Both the position numbers and the translations under genes were made by a program. 64,000 nucleotides of DNA from Nitrospira sp. Its GTDB lineage: Bacteria; Nitrospirota; Nitrospiria; Nitrospirales; Nitrospiraceae. Below are positions 38,982 to 49,022 of the stretch, piece after piece (the stretch's first letter is position 1; every line of letters starts with the position of its first letter). The stretch spans positions 1 to 64,000 of the forward strand of contig JADLEJ010000050.1 of the NCBI GenBank assembly GCA_020846195.1, in the 5' to 3' direction. Under the pieces are notes generated by a model. It was not told where the DNA came from and did no database searches. It worked only from the letters and a program-made list of their open reading frames with translations.

Positions 38982-40520
38982 TTGATGATCGAAGTCTTTG
39001 TCTTGTTGATTGCCCCGTTTCTCGCGGGAGGCCTGAGCCTGATCGTGCATCGGTCCGCGCTGCTGCATGCCATCAACCTCACCAGCATGAGCCTGCTCGT
39101 GGGAGCGGAAATCATGATCACCGGGACCGTGTTGAAGGATGGCCCGTTCACGGCGCTGGGGCAGTTGGTCTATTTCGATGCCTTATCGGCCTTCATTCTC
39201 TTCATCATCGGAGCGGTCGGACTGGCCTGTTCGTTCTACATGCGCTCCTATATGGACGATCAGGTGGCGCGCGGGGTGATCGCGCCCACGCGGCTCAATC
39301 TGTTCTTTTTCCTCTTTCACATGTTTCTCCTGGCCATGGTGCTTGCAACCGTCGCCAACAGCGTTGGGGTCCAATGGGTCGCCATTGAGGCGACAACGCT
39401 AGCCACGACGTTTCTGATTGCCTTCTGGCGGCGGCGAGAATCCTTGGAGGCGGGGTGGAAGTATCTCATCCTCTGCTCGGTCGGGATCTCCCTTGCGCTC
39501 TTCGGCGTAGTGCTCACCTATTACTCATCGCAGCATGTGCTGGGCGATGTGAGCGAAGCCTTGAACGTGACGCAGTTGCTGCCGGTGGCCAGCCAGCTAA
39601 ATCCGCATGTGCTGAAGCTGGCCTTCATATTCATCCTGGTGGGCTATGGGACCAAGGTAGGGCTGGTGCCCATGCACAGCTGGCTTCCGGACGCCTATAC
39701 TGAAGCCCCGGCTCCCGTGGCGGCGATGCTGGCGGGCGTCCTGGAAATTGTCGCGGTCTATGCAATCCTTCGCATCAAGACCATTGTCGATCACGCCGTG
39801 TCTCCGGCCTTCAGCGGCGGGCTGCTGGTCTTGCTCGGGTTTGCCTCGTTTGCGACGGCCGCGCTGTTCATCCTCATTCAGCATAACTATAAACGGCTGT
39901 TCGCCTATTCCAGTATCGAGCATATGGGGATCGCCATGATCGGCTTCGGAGTCGGAGGTCCGCTGGGAACCTTCGGCGGACTGTTTCATTTGCTGAATCA
40001 TGCGTTCGCCAAGTCGATGGCGTTTTTTTCCGCGGGCAACATTCATCGTCGCTTTCACACGGTAGAGATCGGTCAGGTGCAGGGGCTGGCCATCGCCCAG
40101 CCTTGGACCGCCATAGCCTTAATGGTCGCGGGACTGGCCCTTTCGGCGCTGCCCCCGTTCGCCTCATTTGTCAGTGAAATGCAAATCGTTACGGCTCTGG
40201 CCGCGCAAGGGGTTCCGGGACAATGGCTGGGCAATGGCGGCGGCATGGTGACCGTTGCTTTCTCGGACCGATTCGCCAGCCTGGGCTTCACCGGATTGTT
40301 TTTGCTCTGCTCGCTCCTTGCCTTCAGCGGCATGCTCTACCGCATTGCCGGAATGGTCTGGGGCACTCCGCCGGAGGGAATTGCCCGGGGAGAATGCTGG
40401 ACTCTAGGGCATCTGCCGATCATGGCGCTCGCCGCGGCGTTGGTGGGATTCAGCTTCTTCATCCCTCAGCCCATGCGGCAACTATTGGAAGAGGCGACAA
40501 GAATAATCCTGGTTCACTAG
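38982..40520 (+). CDS. hyfF: hydrogenase-4 component F-like proton-pumping subunit (EhrD-like)
   Basis: GYGTKVGLVPMHSWLPDAYTEAPAPVAAMLAG, LFAYSSIEHMGIA. Confidence 0.9.
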   Translation: MMIEVFVLLIAPFLAGGLSLIVHRSALLHAINLTSMSLLVGAEIMITGTVLKDGPFTALGQLVYFDALSAFILFIIGAVGLACSFYMRSYMDDQVARGVIAPTRLNLFFFLFHMFLLAMVLATVANSVGVQWVAIEATTLATTFLIAFWRRRESLEAGWKYLILCSVGISLALFGVVLTYYSSQHVLGDVSEALNVTQLLPVASQLNPHVLKLAFIFILVGYGTKVGLVPMHSWLPDAYTEAPAPVAAMLAGVLEIVAVYAILRIKTIVDHAVSPAFSGGLLVLLGFASFATAALFILIQHNYKRLFAYSSIEHMGIAMIGFGVGGPLGTFGGLFHLLNHAFAKSMAFFSAGNIHRRFHTVEIGQVQGLAIAQPWTAIALMVAGLALSALPPFASFVSEMQIVTALAAQGVPGQWLGNGGGMVTVAFSDRFASLGFTGLFLLCSLLAFSGMLYRIAGMVWGTPPEGIARGECWTLGHLPIMALAAALVGFSFFIPQPMRQLLEEATRIILVH

Positions 40521-40524
40521 GGGA

Positions 40525-42126
40525 ATGCCTGCCATGGCGGAGACAAAATCCTGCGATACAGAACTCAAAACCGCTTTCCCGTCTATCGTGCAGCGCGACA
40601 CAACGCAGAGAGAATTCTCTCACTTTTTCGTCGCCAAGGACCTCCTGCCGACGATCGCCCGTCACCTCCATACCCAACCGGGCTTACATGGCAGATTGGC
40701 GCTCTTATGGGCTGTCGACAATCGCCCCGCGCGCAACACCTACGAATTGCACTACCTGTTCACCCTGGAGCCCTCTCACCGCTGGGTACTGTTATCCACG
40801 GAGCTTGCGAAAGATGATCGGGTATTCCCCTCCATCACACCGCACATTCATGCCGCACAGTGGTACGAACGGGAAATCCGCGACATGTTCGGCTTGATTC
40901 CACAAGGGCATCCGGACCTGCGGCGTTTGGTTCGGCACGAACATTGGCCTCAAGGGGCCCACCCTCTCAAAAAGGACTTCCCGTGGGACCGGGCGCTGGG
41001 TCGGCAGCAGGGTGAACATCGCTTCCACCGCATTGAGGGGGAGGGGGTCTTTGAAGTGCCGGTGGGGCCGATCCATGCCGGGATCATCGAGCCTGGTCAT
41101 TTTCGATTTTCCGTGGCAGGTGAGCCCATCATGCAGCTCGAACTGCATCATTTCTGGACACATCGCGGCGTTGAGAAGCTGTTCGAGCAACAACCATTGG
41201 CCGCAGCAGTTCCATTGGCCGAACGAGTATCCGGCGATACAACATTCGGCCATAGCCTTGCCTATTGCCAGGCAGTTGAATCGCTGCGCCATCTAGACGT
41301 GCCACGCCGTGGGCGATATCTACGCAGCCTGTTTCTCGAACTGGAGCGGCTCCACAACCATCTCGGCGACGTAGGCGCCATCTGTAACGATACGGCCTAT
41401 GCCCTCCCCCATGCCCATTGCAGCCGGATGAAAGAGCAGATCATGCAGCTCAACGACCGGCTGACCGGCTCACGATTTCTCCGTGGCCTCAACCGGGTGG
41501 GTGGAGTCGCACTCGATCTCACGGCGGCGCAATTGGCCGAGATTGCAGCTGAAATAGACCGCATGGAACAAGACTTCTCGGAACTGGAATCGATCATCGC
41601 CCACAACGCCTCCCTCATAGACCGATTGGAGGCCACCGGTGTCCTGACCGAACGCACGGCCTGGGATCATGCCGTAGTGGGAGTCGTCGGACGGGCGTCG
41701 GGCCTCGATCAAGACCTCCGGCGCGACCGGCCATTTGCCGCTTACGACGAACTTTCCGTCAAAGTAGTGCACTATCGCTATGGCGATGTGCGGGCACGGA
41801 TGCGGGTTCGCATGGATGAAATCCATGAGTCCATGCGGCTGATCAGAGAGATTCGCTTGCGGATTCCACAGGGGCCGGTCGCCGTCGAATCCAGTCCCAG
41901 GGCACAAGCCGGTGAATGGGCCTTGTCCGCCGTCGAAGGCTGGCGCGGTGAAATTCTGTACATGGTGATGGCAGGGGACAACGAAACGATTCAACGCTGT
42001 AAAGTCCGCGACCCGTCCTTTGTGAATTGGCCCGCGATTCAGTGGGCCGTCATCGGAAATATCATCCCAGACTTTCCGCTGATCAACAAAAGCTTCAATC
42101 TCTCCTATGCCGGAAATGATCTTTAG
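40525..42126 (+). CDS. hyfG: hydrogenase large-subunit homologue lacking NiFe-ligand cysteines (EhrL-like)
   Basis: N-terminal NuoC-like region fused to NuoD/HycE-like domain; L1 site reads ERVSGDTTFGHS, L2 site reads RDPSFVNW. Confidence 0.88.
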   Translation: MPAMAETKSCDTELKTAFPSIVQRDTTQREFSHFFVAKDLLPTIARHLHTQPGLHGRLALLWAVDNRPARNTYELHYLFTLEPSHRWVLLSTELAKDDRVFPSITPHIHAAQWYEREIRDMFGLIPQGHPDLRRLVRHEHWPQGAHPLKKDFPWDRALGRQQGEHRFHRIEGEGVFEVPVGPIHAGIIEPGHFRFSVAGEPIMQLELHHFWTHRGVEKLFEQQPLAAAVPLAERVSGDTTFGHSLAYCQAVESLRHLDVPRRGRYLRSLFLELERLHNHLGDVGAICNDTAYALPHAHCSRMKEQIMQLNDRLTGSRFLRGLNRVGGVALDLTAAQLAEIAAEIDRMEQDFSELESIIAHNASLIDRLEATGVLTERTAWDHAVVGVVGRASGLDQDLRRDRPFAAYDELSVKVVHYRYGDVRARMRVRMDEIHESMRLIREIRLRIPQGPVAVESSPRAQAGEWALSAVEGWRGEILYMVMAGDNETIQRCKVRDPSFVNWPAIQWAVIGNIIPDFPLINKSFNLSYAGNDL

Positions 42127-42134
42127 CGAGGAGG

Positions 42135-42647
42135 TTGCACATGTTTCGTATTCTGAAAAAAAGCCTCAAGACCGGAGTGGCGACGGGCCGGCACCCTCAA
42201 GCCACCCAGTCCTCCGAACCACTCACGCCGGAGGCGCATAAGAAAGCCTCGGCGTTCAATCGATCGCTGGCCATCCGCGAAGTCGACACCGGGTCCTGCA
42301 ATGCCTGCGAGGTGGAGATGAACGCCTTGACCAATCCTGTCTATGATGCCGAGCGGTTCGGCATCCACATCGCGGCCTCGCCGCGCCATGCCGACGCCCT
42401 GGTCGTCACAGGGCCGGTCACCGTTAACATGGCGCGCGCCTTGAAGGATGTCTATAAACAGACGCCCGATCCGAAACTGGTGATTGCGCTGGGCGATTGC
42501 GCCATCGACTGCGGCGCCTTCAAAGGGAGCTATGCGGTGACCGGGCCGGTCGACCGGCATATTCCGGTCGATGTCCGCATTCCCGGCTGCCCGCCGCGGC
42601 CAGCGGATATCCTGAAGGCACTGACCGATATCCAGGAAAGACCGTGA
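42135..42647 (+). CDS. hyfI: NuoB/HyfI-like FeS subunit (EhrS-like)
   Basis: DTGSCNACEVEMNAL...ALGDCAIDCGAF...RIPGCPPRPADIL: N2-type cysteine ligands retained. Confidence 0.88.
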   Translation: MHMFRILKKSLKTGVATGRHPQATQSSEPLTPEAHKKASAFNRSLAIREVDTGSCNACEVEMNALTNPVYDAERFGIHIAASPRHADALVVTGPVTVNMARALKDVYKQTPDPKLVIALGDCAIDCGAFKGSYAVTGPVDRHIPVDVRIPGCPPRPADILKALTDIQERP

Positions 42648-42840
42648 CCGGCTAAAGCACAGCCCTGTCCGCCTTTCAAAGAAATCGGCGAACTGCCCAG
42701 GGGAAATATAGAGAGGCTCTCGGCAGAGTGCGATTTGCAATCGGCACGCAGCCAGCCGTATCATCGGCTTCCATGCAGATCTCGGCACAGCATCACGTAA
42801 GAACTGTCCCCATCACGTCCTCCATAAGATCGAGCCAGCC

Positions 42841-43779
42841 ATGAACTGCACAAAATGCAAAACCCGCGCGGTGATCGATCTGCCACGGCATAATGCCGCC
42901 CTCTGTAAAGGTTGCTTCAACCACTACGTGCATGACCAGGTCGGCCGGGCCATCAAATCAGAAAAGATGTTCGGGAAAGACGACCGCATTCTCGTTGCCG
43001 TATCGGGCGGCAAGGACAGTCTGGCGCTCTGGGATGTGCTCCTCAAGATGGGCTACAAGGCCGATGCGCTCTACGTCAATCTCGGCATCGGCGGCTATTC
43101 AGAAGTATCTCATGCGAAAGTGGTCAAGTTTTCAGAAACCGTGGCCGCCCCGCATGGCGCAATGCTGCATGTGCATACCGTCGAGCAGGAAGCCGGGGCC
43201 GGCATCAAGGAACTGGCCATGCTGCTTCACCGCCCGACCTGTTCCACCTGCGGCACGATCAAGCGCTACCAGTTCAATCGCGTGGCGCTGGAACAGAAAT
43301 ACGATGTCATGGCGACAGGCCACAATCTCGACGATGAAGCCGCCCGCCTGCTGGGCAACGTGCTCCGCTGGCAGGAGGAATATTTAGACAAGCAATCCCC
43401 CAACTTGCCGGCCTCCCTCGACGGGTTCGCCAAGAAAGTGAAGCCGCTCTTTCGCCTGTCCGAACGCGAACTGGCCGCCTACTCGGTGTTGAATCGAATC
43501 GATTACATCGTCGAAGAATGCCCGATGGCGAAAGGCGCCCGAACGCTGCTCTACAAGGAAGTGTTGAACCGGCTCGAAACGGAATCGCCCGGCACCAAGC
43601 AGGCCTTCTATTGCGGCTTTCTCGATAAGCAACGCAAGCCGGACGCGGCCCCGACTACGATAGCCGAGAAGGACCAGGCCCTGCTGCATCCCTGCACCGC
43701 CTGCGGCCAGCCGACCATCGCCGAAGTCTGCTCCTATTGCAAGATGATGGCGCGAGCCAAAGCCCATTCTGCCTCATAA
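42841..43779 (+). CDS. ttuA: TtuA/TtcA-family tRNA thiolation enzyme
   Basis: N- and C-terminal zinc fingers (CTKC...CKGC; CTAC...CSYC), PP-loop SGGKDS, CSTCG. Confidence 0.85.
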   Translation: MNCTKCKTRAVIDLPRHNAALCKGCFNHYVHDQVGRAIKSEKMFGKDDRILVAVSGGKDSLALWDVLLKMGYKADALYVNLGIGGYSEVSHAKVVKFSETVAAPHGAMLHVHTVEQEAGAGIKELAMLLHRPTCSTCGTIKRYQFNRVALEQKYDVMATGHNLDDEAARLLGNVLRWQEEYLDKQSPNLPASLDGFAKKVKPLFRLSERELAAYSVLNRIDYIVEECPMAKGARTLLYKEVLNRLETESPGTKQAFYCGFLDKQRKPDAAPTTIAEKDQALLHPCTACGQPTIAEVCSYCKMMARAKAHSAS

Positions 43780-43801
43780 ACTCTGTACGATTTATATTCA
43801 C

Positions 43802-44425
43802 ATGACTCAACGATCTTCTCTACGCCACGCCTTCAGCCTTGCTCTGCCACTGGTCCTCGCCCTGCACCTGCTGCCTTTCTCAGCCACTGCATCCGAGGAG
43901 CCCGCACCAACGCCGATCGGCACCCACACCATAGGGTTCACAGCCGGGCCATTCTTTCCTCTGCGTGTGGGAACCCGCCAATCGTCAAAGCTCTTTGGGG
44001 AAGCCATCATGCCTTCGTGGATGGTGACCGTCACGGAACCGCTCGGCTCAGGCTGGTACCAAGGTCAACTGGCTTTCGGCGCAGAGCTCGCCGCCTTCCA
44101 TACGCATAGCCCAGTAACCGCCTATGGGGTTGGATTGACTCCGAAAATAGTCTACACGTCCACAGCGTTTGGGCGAGTGCGCCCGTTTATCGAAGGCGGC
44201 GGCGGGCCGGTGTGGACCGATCTGGGCGGCCGGACGCCCGAGCAGCCAGGGCAGTTCAACTTTCTCGTGTGGGGCGGCGCCGGCTGCGCGTACGCCTTCA
44301 CGCCCAACTGGGCCGTCCAAGCCGGTTATCGCATCATGCACATCTCCAACGCCGGCACGCGCTCACCCAATTCAGGGCTCAATTTCGGCCTGCCGTTCCT
44401 CGGCCTCACCTATCAGAACTTCTGA
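43802..44425 (+). CDS. PagL-like acyloxyacyl hydrolase / lipid A deacylase family protein
   Basis: Signal peptide, outer-membrane beta pattern, HISNAGTRSPNSGLN motif. Confidence 0.7.
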   Translation: MTQRSSLRHAFSLALPLVLALHLLPFSATASEEPAPTPIGTHTIGFTAGPFFPLRVGTRQSSKLFGEAIMPSWMVTVTEPLGSGWYQGQLAFGAELAAFHTHSPVTAYGVGLTPKIVYTSTAFGRVRPFIEGGGGPVWTDLGGRTPEQPGQFNFLVWGGAGCAYAFTPNWAVQAGYRIMHISNAGTRSPNSGLNFGLPFLGLTYQNF

Positions 44426-44647
44426 CTCCCTCCTCAACTCACTCCTCCACACATTTTTACAACTATCTGAATTCACACAATACTATTCTCTATAAAATTG
44501 AACACTTATAGAAAGGGAACCATAGAGACTCTACAAGCCCCCTCTTTTGGTGTGTGGTAACGGCTCGGGCACTATCAATATGATGCTACCGGCTCCACCA
44601 GCCACAGCGCTGGCATGGCCCTCTGAAACCGCGAGGCATGTCTGGTT

Positions 44648-45778
44648 ATGTTCGACCGCGTCCTATATGTGGTGAACCTCAACCCTTCCAGGAAATATGG
44701 GTCGTTAGAGGAACAGATCTTCCTGACAAGCCAAGCCATTGCGAAGGAGGGAGGAATATTCATCCCTGTTTTTTCAGCCGCGATGCCGGAAAAAGAAATG
44801 CAGCGGTACGAATCTGCAGGACTAACGGCGACGTCTCTCACGCTCGCGCGATTCAACATCCTCACATTAGGTAAGTTGGTGACCCTCATCAACAGCCACC
44901 GCATTGGCGTGGTCCACTGGAATCTCTACCATCCCCTCAATGGATATGCGGTAGCCTTGCGCATCATACGGCCCAGGTTGCGGCATTATCTCACCGATCA
45001 CAATTCAAGGCCGAAGGCCTATAGTGGCTCTCCCCGCCCCCTCACAACCGCGTACAAGAAACTGATGCTGGGAGGCTACTCAAAAGTTCTTGCCGTCAGC
45101 GACTATGTCTTAAAGGAGTTAGAGCGACAAGCCATTTGGTCTAACCTTGGCAGATATCACCACTTCGTCAATACGGGCCGCTTCCAACCCGACACATCCA
45201 CACGTTCACAAATACGGTGCTCCCAAGGAGTTGAGAAAGTGTTTGTCGTCCTGATCGTGGCACACCTCATCCGGGAAAAAGGTGCGCATATTGCCATCCA
45301 GGCCCTCAAGGAACTTCCTGCCAATATTGTTCTCTGGATTGTCGGAGATGGACCGGAACGACTGCCCCTTGAGCGCACCGCCGAATCCCTCGGCATCCGC
45401 GAGCGAGTCAAATTCTGCGGTCTGCAGGCTGAAGTAAGCCCATTTATGCAGGCCGCTGACTGTTTCGTGTGCCCATCGTTATGGAAAGAAGCGGCGGGCC
45501 TGGTTATTCTTGAAGCGATGGCCTGCGGCCTGCCGGTGATTGGGAGCGCTGTCGGAGGCATCCCTGAATTTATTCAGCCTGGCCAAACCGGGTCACTGGT
45601 TCCCGCAGGGGACCCTGCGGCCCTCGCAGCCCATATTAATCAGCTCTATTCATCAGAGACGGAACGGGAAAAGATGCGCGCGAAAGCCAGAGCCCTGGCG
45701 GTCTCGCAATTCTCCCATGAATCGCGGGTTTCCGACGCAGTCGCTATTTACAACACAACCTGCCTTGAGGTGCGGTGA
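44648..45778 (+). CDS. glycosyltransferase family 4
   Basis: FVVLIVAHLIREKGAHIAIQAL..., CPSLWKEAAGLVILEAMACGLPVIGSAVGGIPEFI. Confidence 0.9.
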   Translation: MFDRVLYVVNLNPSRKYGSLEEQIFLTSQAIAKEGGIFIPVFSAAMPEKEMQRYESAGLTATSLTLARFNILTLGKLVTLINSHRIGVVHWNLYHPLNGYAVALRIIRPRLRHYLTDHNSRPKAYSGSPRPLTTAYKKLMLGGYSKVLAVSDYVLKELERQAIWSNLGRYHHFVNTGRFQPDTSTRSQIRCSQGVEKVFVVLIVAHLIREKGAHIAIQALKELPANIVLWIVGDGPERLPLERTAESLGIRERVKFCGLQAEVSPFMQAADCFVCPSLWKEAAGLVILEAMACGLPVIGSAVGGIPEFIQPGQTGSLVPAGDPAALAAHINQLYSSETEREKMRAKARALAVSQFSHESRVSDAVAIYNTTCLEVR

Positions 45779-46674
45779 TGGCGCATGATCTCACGAACCA
45801 GCTTGACCGTGACGGCATTGTACTCCTCCCGGGATTTGTCTCAGGCTCTCAACTACTGGGAATGCAACAAGCCTTTGAAGCTCGTTTGCGGCATATGGCC
45901 TGGAACGACACGTTAGGGTATGAACGTACCGAGATGTATCGCCACATGATCCAGGATGTGCTGACCCTGGACCAAGGCTTCCTGGATGTCGCACTGCATC
46001 CCCTTGCCCTTCAAGTGCTCAGGGAATATATCGGGCCTCAGTTCCAGCTTGTCGAAGCAAAAGGGTGGCTATCTCTCCCGACCAAGAAAAATTTCCACGG
46101 GTGGCATGGCGATGCCTGGTACGATCAGAACACGGTGCCTACGATTCCCAGAGAAGTGAAGCTTGCTATCTACCTGACCGATGTCCGCTCAGGGGCATTC
46201 ACCTACATCAAGGGCAGCCATCGCAAACAACACCCCCGACTTGTACCAAGCCGCGAGCTGTCCGACATTTCCAAGGACCGCATCATAGAAGTGCCAGGGA
46301 CTGCGGGTTCAGCGGTCCTGTTCGACACCTCTGGAATCCATCGGCAGGCCACACCCGTCTTAGAGCCTCGACAAGCGGTCTTCCTGAATTATCACGACCC
46401 CAGCGTCCCGCTCCAGCAAGAGGACATCGAGTATTATCGGTACCATCCGCTTCTCCTCAACGCGGCTTTTCTGGGAAACCTCACGCCGGAGGGACAACGA
46501 GTCCTGGGATTTGGCGACAAAAGAACCTATCAGCACGGCTTCGAACGCCGGCGACGCCATGCACTCTTAGAGGGGATCAGCCGATCCCTTCTAGAATCCT
46601 CCCTACAGATAAACCAAGCCCTCTATTACCCTCGAAGAGCGCTGGCCAAGGCCAGAAGTATTTTACGGCACTAG
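45778..46674 (+). CDS. phytanoyl-CoA dioxygenase family protein
   Basis: WHGDAWYDQ...GAFTYIKGSHRK...FDTSGIHRQ: Fe(II)/2OG HxD...H pattern. Confidence 0.82.
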   Translation: MAHDLTNQLDRDGIVLLPGFVSGSQLLGMQQAFEARLRHMAWNDTLGYERTEMYRHMIQDVLTLDQGFLDVALHPLALQVLREYIGPQFQLVEAKGWLSLPTKKNFHGWHGDAWYDQNTVPTIPREVKLAIYLTDVRSGAFTYIKGSHRKQHPRLVPSRELSDISKDRIIEVPGTAGSAVLFDTSGIHRQATPVLEPRQAVFLNYHDPSVPLQQEDIEYYRYHPLLLNAAFLGNLTPEGQRVLGFGDKRTYQHGFERRRRHALLEGISRSLLESSLQINQALYYPRRALAKARSILRH

Positions 46675-46781
46675 GAGAACTGCCGAATATCACACTGTAG
46701 CCTAGGCACTCTGAATCTGAACCGTATAGGATGCGTCGTCGGGCAAAGACCGCGCCCTTCACGCACATGTGAAAGGTCTCA

Positions 46782-47870
46782 ATGCGCGCCAGACGGATAT
46801 TTCTAATAACTTGTTTTTCAGGTCTTCTCCTCGCCGTCACCGCGATAGCTTCTGAACTTGCCTTGAGAGCTTCAGGCCACATCTCTACCGCCAGTATCCA
46901 CGCCATTTCAAACGCGGACTTCGTGCGTATGCCGGGCATGTTCGAACCGAACCAATCCGTGGAGGAAACACCCCACCCCAAACTGCATTACCGTGCGACC
47001 ATCAACTCGCTCGGCTATCGCGGGCCTGAATTTCAACGCATCAAGCCCCCTCACGTTGTTCGAATTCTCTGCCTTGGGGATTCTGGAACCTTCGGTCAGT
47101 TTGTGAACGATGAAGAAACGCTCTCCGCAAATCTGGAGCAACGACTGCATCAAGAAGGGATTTCCGTCGAAGTCATCAATGGCGGAGTACCCGGCACAAC
47201 CATCGTGGACCAAGTAGAGATCCTTCAGCGGAGCCTTACCCTCGCGCCGGACATCGTCATTCTCACATTTAGCGAAAACGACATTACCGACCTGGACGCA
47301 GAACCCTCTCAATTCGCGGCGCTGGCGGAAAACCGGCGCGTCAAAGGGCAGCCAGGACTGAAAACCGTCTATGAACTTGTTCGAGACACCGCCCTCTTCA
47401 ACTATCTTTTGAAAATCAGAGCGACTTGGAAAACCTACTCAGCGCCCCCGGTAGCCACCAGTGAAGCCCATGCAAGTCATGAAGACTCGGAAACCCGGCA
47501 TGAACAACTCTGGGCAACGTACTCCCACCACCTCGAAACAATGCTCCAGGCTTTATCCAGTAAAAGTATCCCCTTGATCTTCAACGGGTATCCAACGCAT
47601 CAACGGATCGGAGCCGACACATTTACGGACGACCGAAGCCGCATTCAACTCAGCCGGGCGGAAACCTTGGCGAGAAATATGGGAATCCCCACGGTTTCAC
47701 TCCTCCCTTCTTTCCGGGAAACCGGGCTGACCAAGGAAGAGCTCTATCATTTGCCATATGACGGACATGCCAATAAGATGGGGTACCTGGTTCAAGCTCA
47801 AGCGCTCCTTCCCGCCATACGTGAGGCAATCCAAAAAATTCGCAATACCCCTCCAGCCTTTCGGCCCTAG
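46782..47870 (+). CDS. SGNH/GDSL hydrolase family protein
   Basis: ILCLGDSGTFGQFV, INGGVPGTT, FSENDITD, DGHANKMGY. Confidence 0.85.
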   Translation: MRARRIFLITCFSGLLLAVTAIASELALRASGHISTASIHAISNADFVRMPGMFEPNQSVEETPHPKLHYRATINSLGYRGPEFQRIKPPHVVRILCLGDSGTFGQFVNDEETLSANLEQRLHQEGISVEVINGGVPGTTIVDQVEILQRSLTLAPDIVILTFSENDITDLDAEPSQFAALAENRRVKGQPGLKTVYELVRDTALFNYLLKIRATWKTYSAPPVATSEAHASHEDSETRHEQLWATYSHHLETMLQALSSKSIPLIFNGYPTHQRIGADTFTDDRSRIQLSRAETLARNMGIPTVSLLPSFRETGLTKEELYHLPYDGHANKMGYLVQAQALLPAIREAIQKIRNTPPAFRP

Positions 47871-47890
47871 AACCGAAAGAGCCCACGAAA

Positions 47891-48904
47891 GTGACAACGC
47901 CACGACAGACCTCATCGCTTGATAAGACCTATGTCCGGGAACCCGATCCAGCAAAAAACCTGCTCCTTCTGTTTTCTGTTGTCTTTTTACTCTTACTCCT
48001 TACAGCACTCGCCCCGTTCACTCCATCCGCATACGCGGACGAATCCGACTTCATTGGCCATTGGAACCTCACTCTGCTCGACGTGAATGGCTACGCTTCC
48101 GCCTGGTTGGAAATTACGCCTGCCGTGAGTACGAACACGAGCGGTCGGTTGGTATGGATCTTCGGCGGAGCTGAGCCTCTGGAAGACATTTCAATTGCAG
48201 AAGACGTCCTGACATTCTCGCACCCATTCATGGGGAAACGGCTGCGCTTCACCGCACAATATGCCAACGGCGCGCTATCTGGAACGGCAACAGATCACGA
48301 TTCAACCATCCGATGGATTGGGGCTCGCGCTCCGGATTTGCGAGCACCGGCCTTGCTGCGACAAGAAAACCCTGTGGCCCTTTTCACCGGTCACACGCTC
48401 TCAGGATGGACCTTGCGCAACGGGTCTCCCCCCTCTTGCTGGCATGCCGAAGCGGGTATCTTATTCAACGACCGATCCTGCGCCGATTTGAAATCGAACG
48501 GCGACTTCATGAATTTTCGCCTCGCACTAGAATTCAGGCTGGATGACGAAGGCGGAAGCGGAGTGTACCTTCGCGGACGATACGAGGTCCAAATCGCCAA
48601 CGATGAGAACCGGCAACCTAGCACTCGCTCGACTGGAGCCATCTTTGGCCACCTCGCTCCGAATGTGTCGGCGGGAAAGAAACCAGGCGAGTGGCAAACG
48701 CTTGAGATCACGCTCATTGGAAGAGCGGTGACGGTATGGCTGAACCACCGCCTGGTGATCGTCAGCGAACAAATTCCTGGCCCCACCGGTGCGGCTCTCG
48801 ATAGCGATGAGGAACGGCCTGGCCCCATCATGCTGCAGGGGGATCATGGCCGTGTATCCTTCCGCAACATTGTCATCACTCCCTTGCTTGAGGATGCCCC
48901 GTAG
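47891..48904 (+). CDS. DUF1080 (3-keto-disaccharide hydrolase-like) protein
   Basis: FTGHTLSGWTLRNG...FRLALEFRLDDEGGSGVYLRGRYEVQI. Confidence 0.8.
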   Translation: MTTPRQTSSLDKTYVREPDPAKNLLLLFSVVFLLLLLTALAPFTPSAYADESDFIGHWNLTLLDVNGYASAWLEITPAVSTNTSGRLVWIFGGAEPLEDISIAEDVLTFSHPFMGKRLRFTAQYANGALSGTATDHDSTIRWIGARAPDLRAPALLRQENPVALFTGHTLSGWTLRNGSPPSCWHAEAGILFNDRSCADLKSNGDFMNFRLALEFRLDDEGGSGVYLRGRYEVQIANDENRQPSTRSTGAIFGHLAPNVSAGKKPGEWQTLEITLIGRAVTVWLNHRLVIVSEQIPGPTGAALDSDEERPGPIMLQGDHGRVSFRNIVITPLLEDAP

Positions 48905-49022
48905 CGCATCGCTCCAGGCCCAGCCGGCACCGGGCGGCGCCTCGCTTGCAAAGAGGGGATTGACCTCGTAAGCTGCGGCCTTATCTTCTTCCCACGATCA
49001 CCTAACTCGAAAGCACAACAGC

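Noticed and set aside
35301-42647. Active group 4 NiFe hydrogenase or formate hydrogenlyase
   Set aside because: All four NiFe-ligand cysteines of the large subunit are replaced and no maturation or formate dehydrogenase genes are adjacent.
35301-42647. Canonical respiratory complex I (nuo operon)
   Set aside because: Subunit set is HyfB/C/E/F/G/I-like with fused NuoC-D domain and lacks the NADH module and most Nuo membrane subunits.
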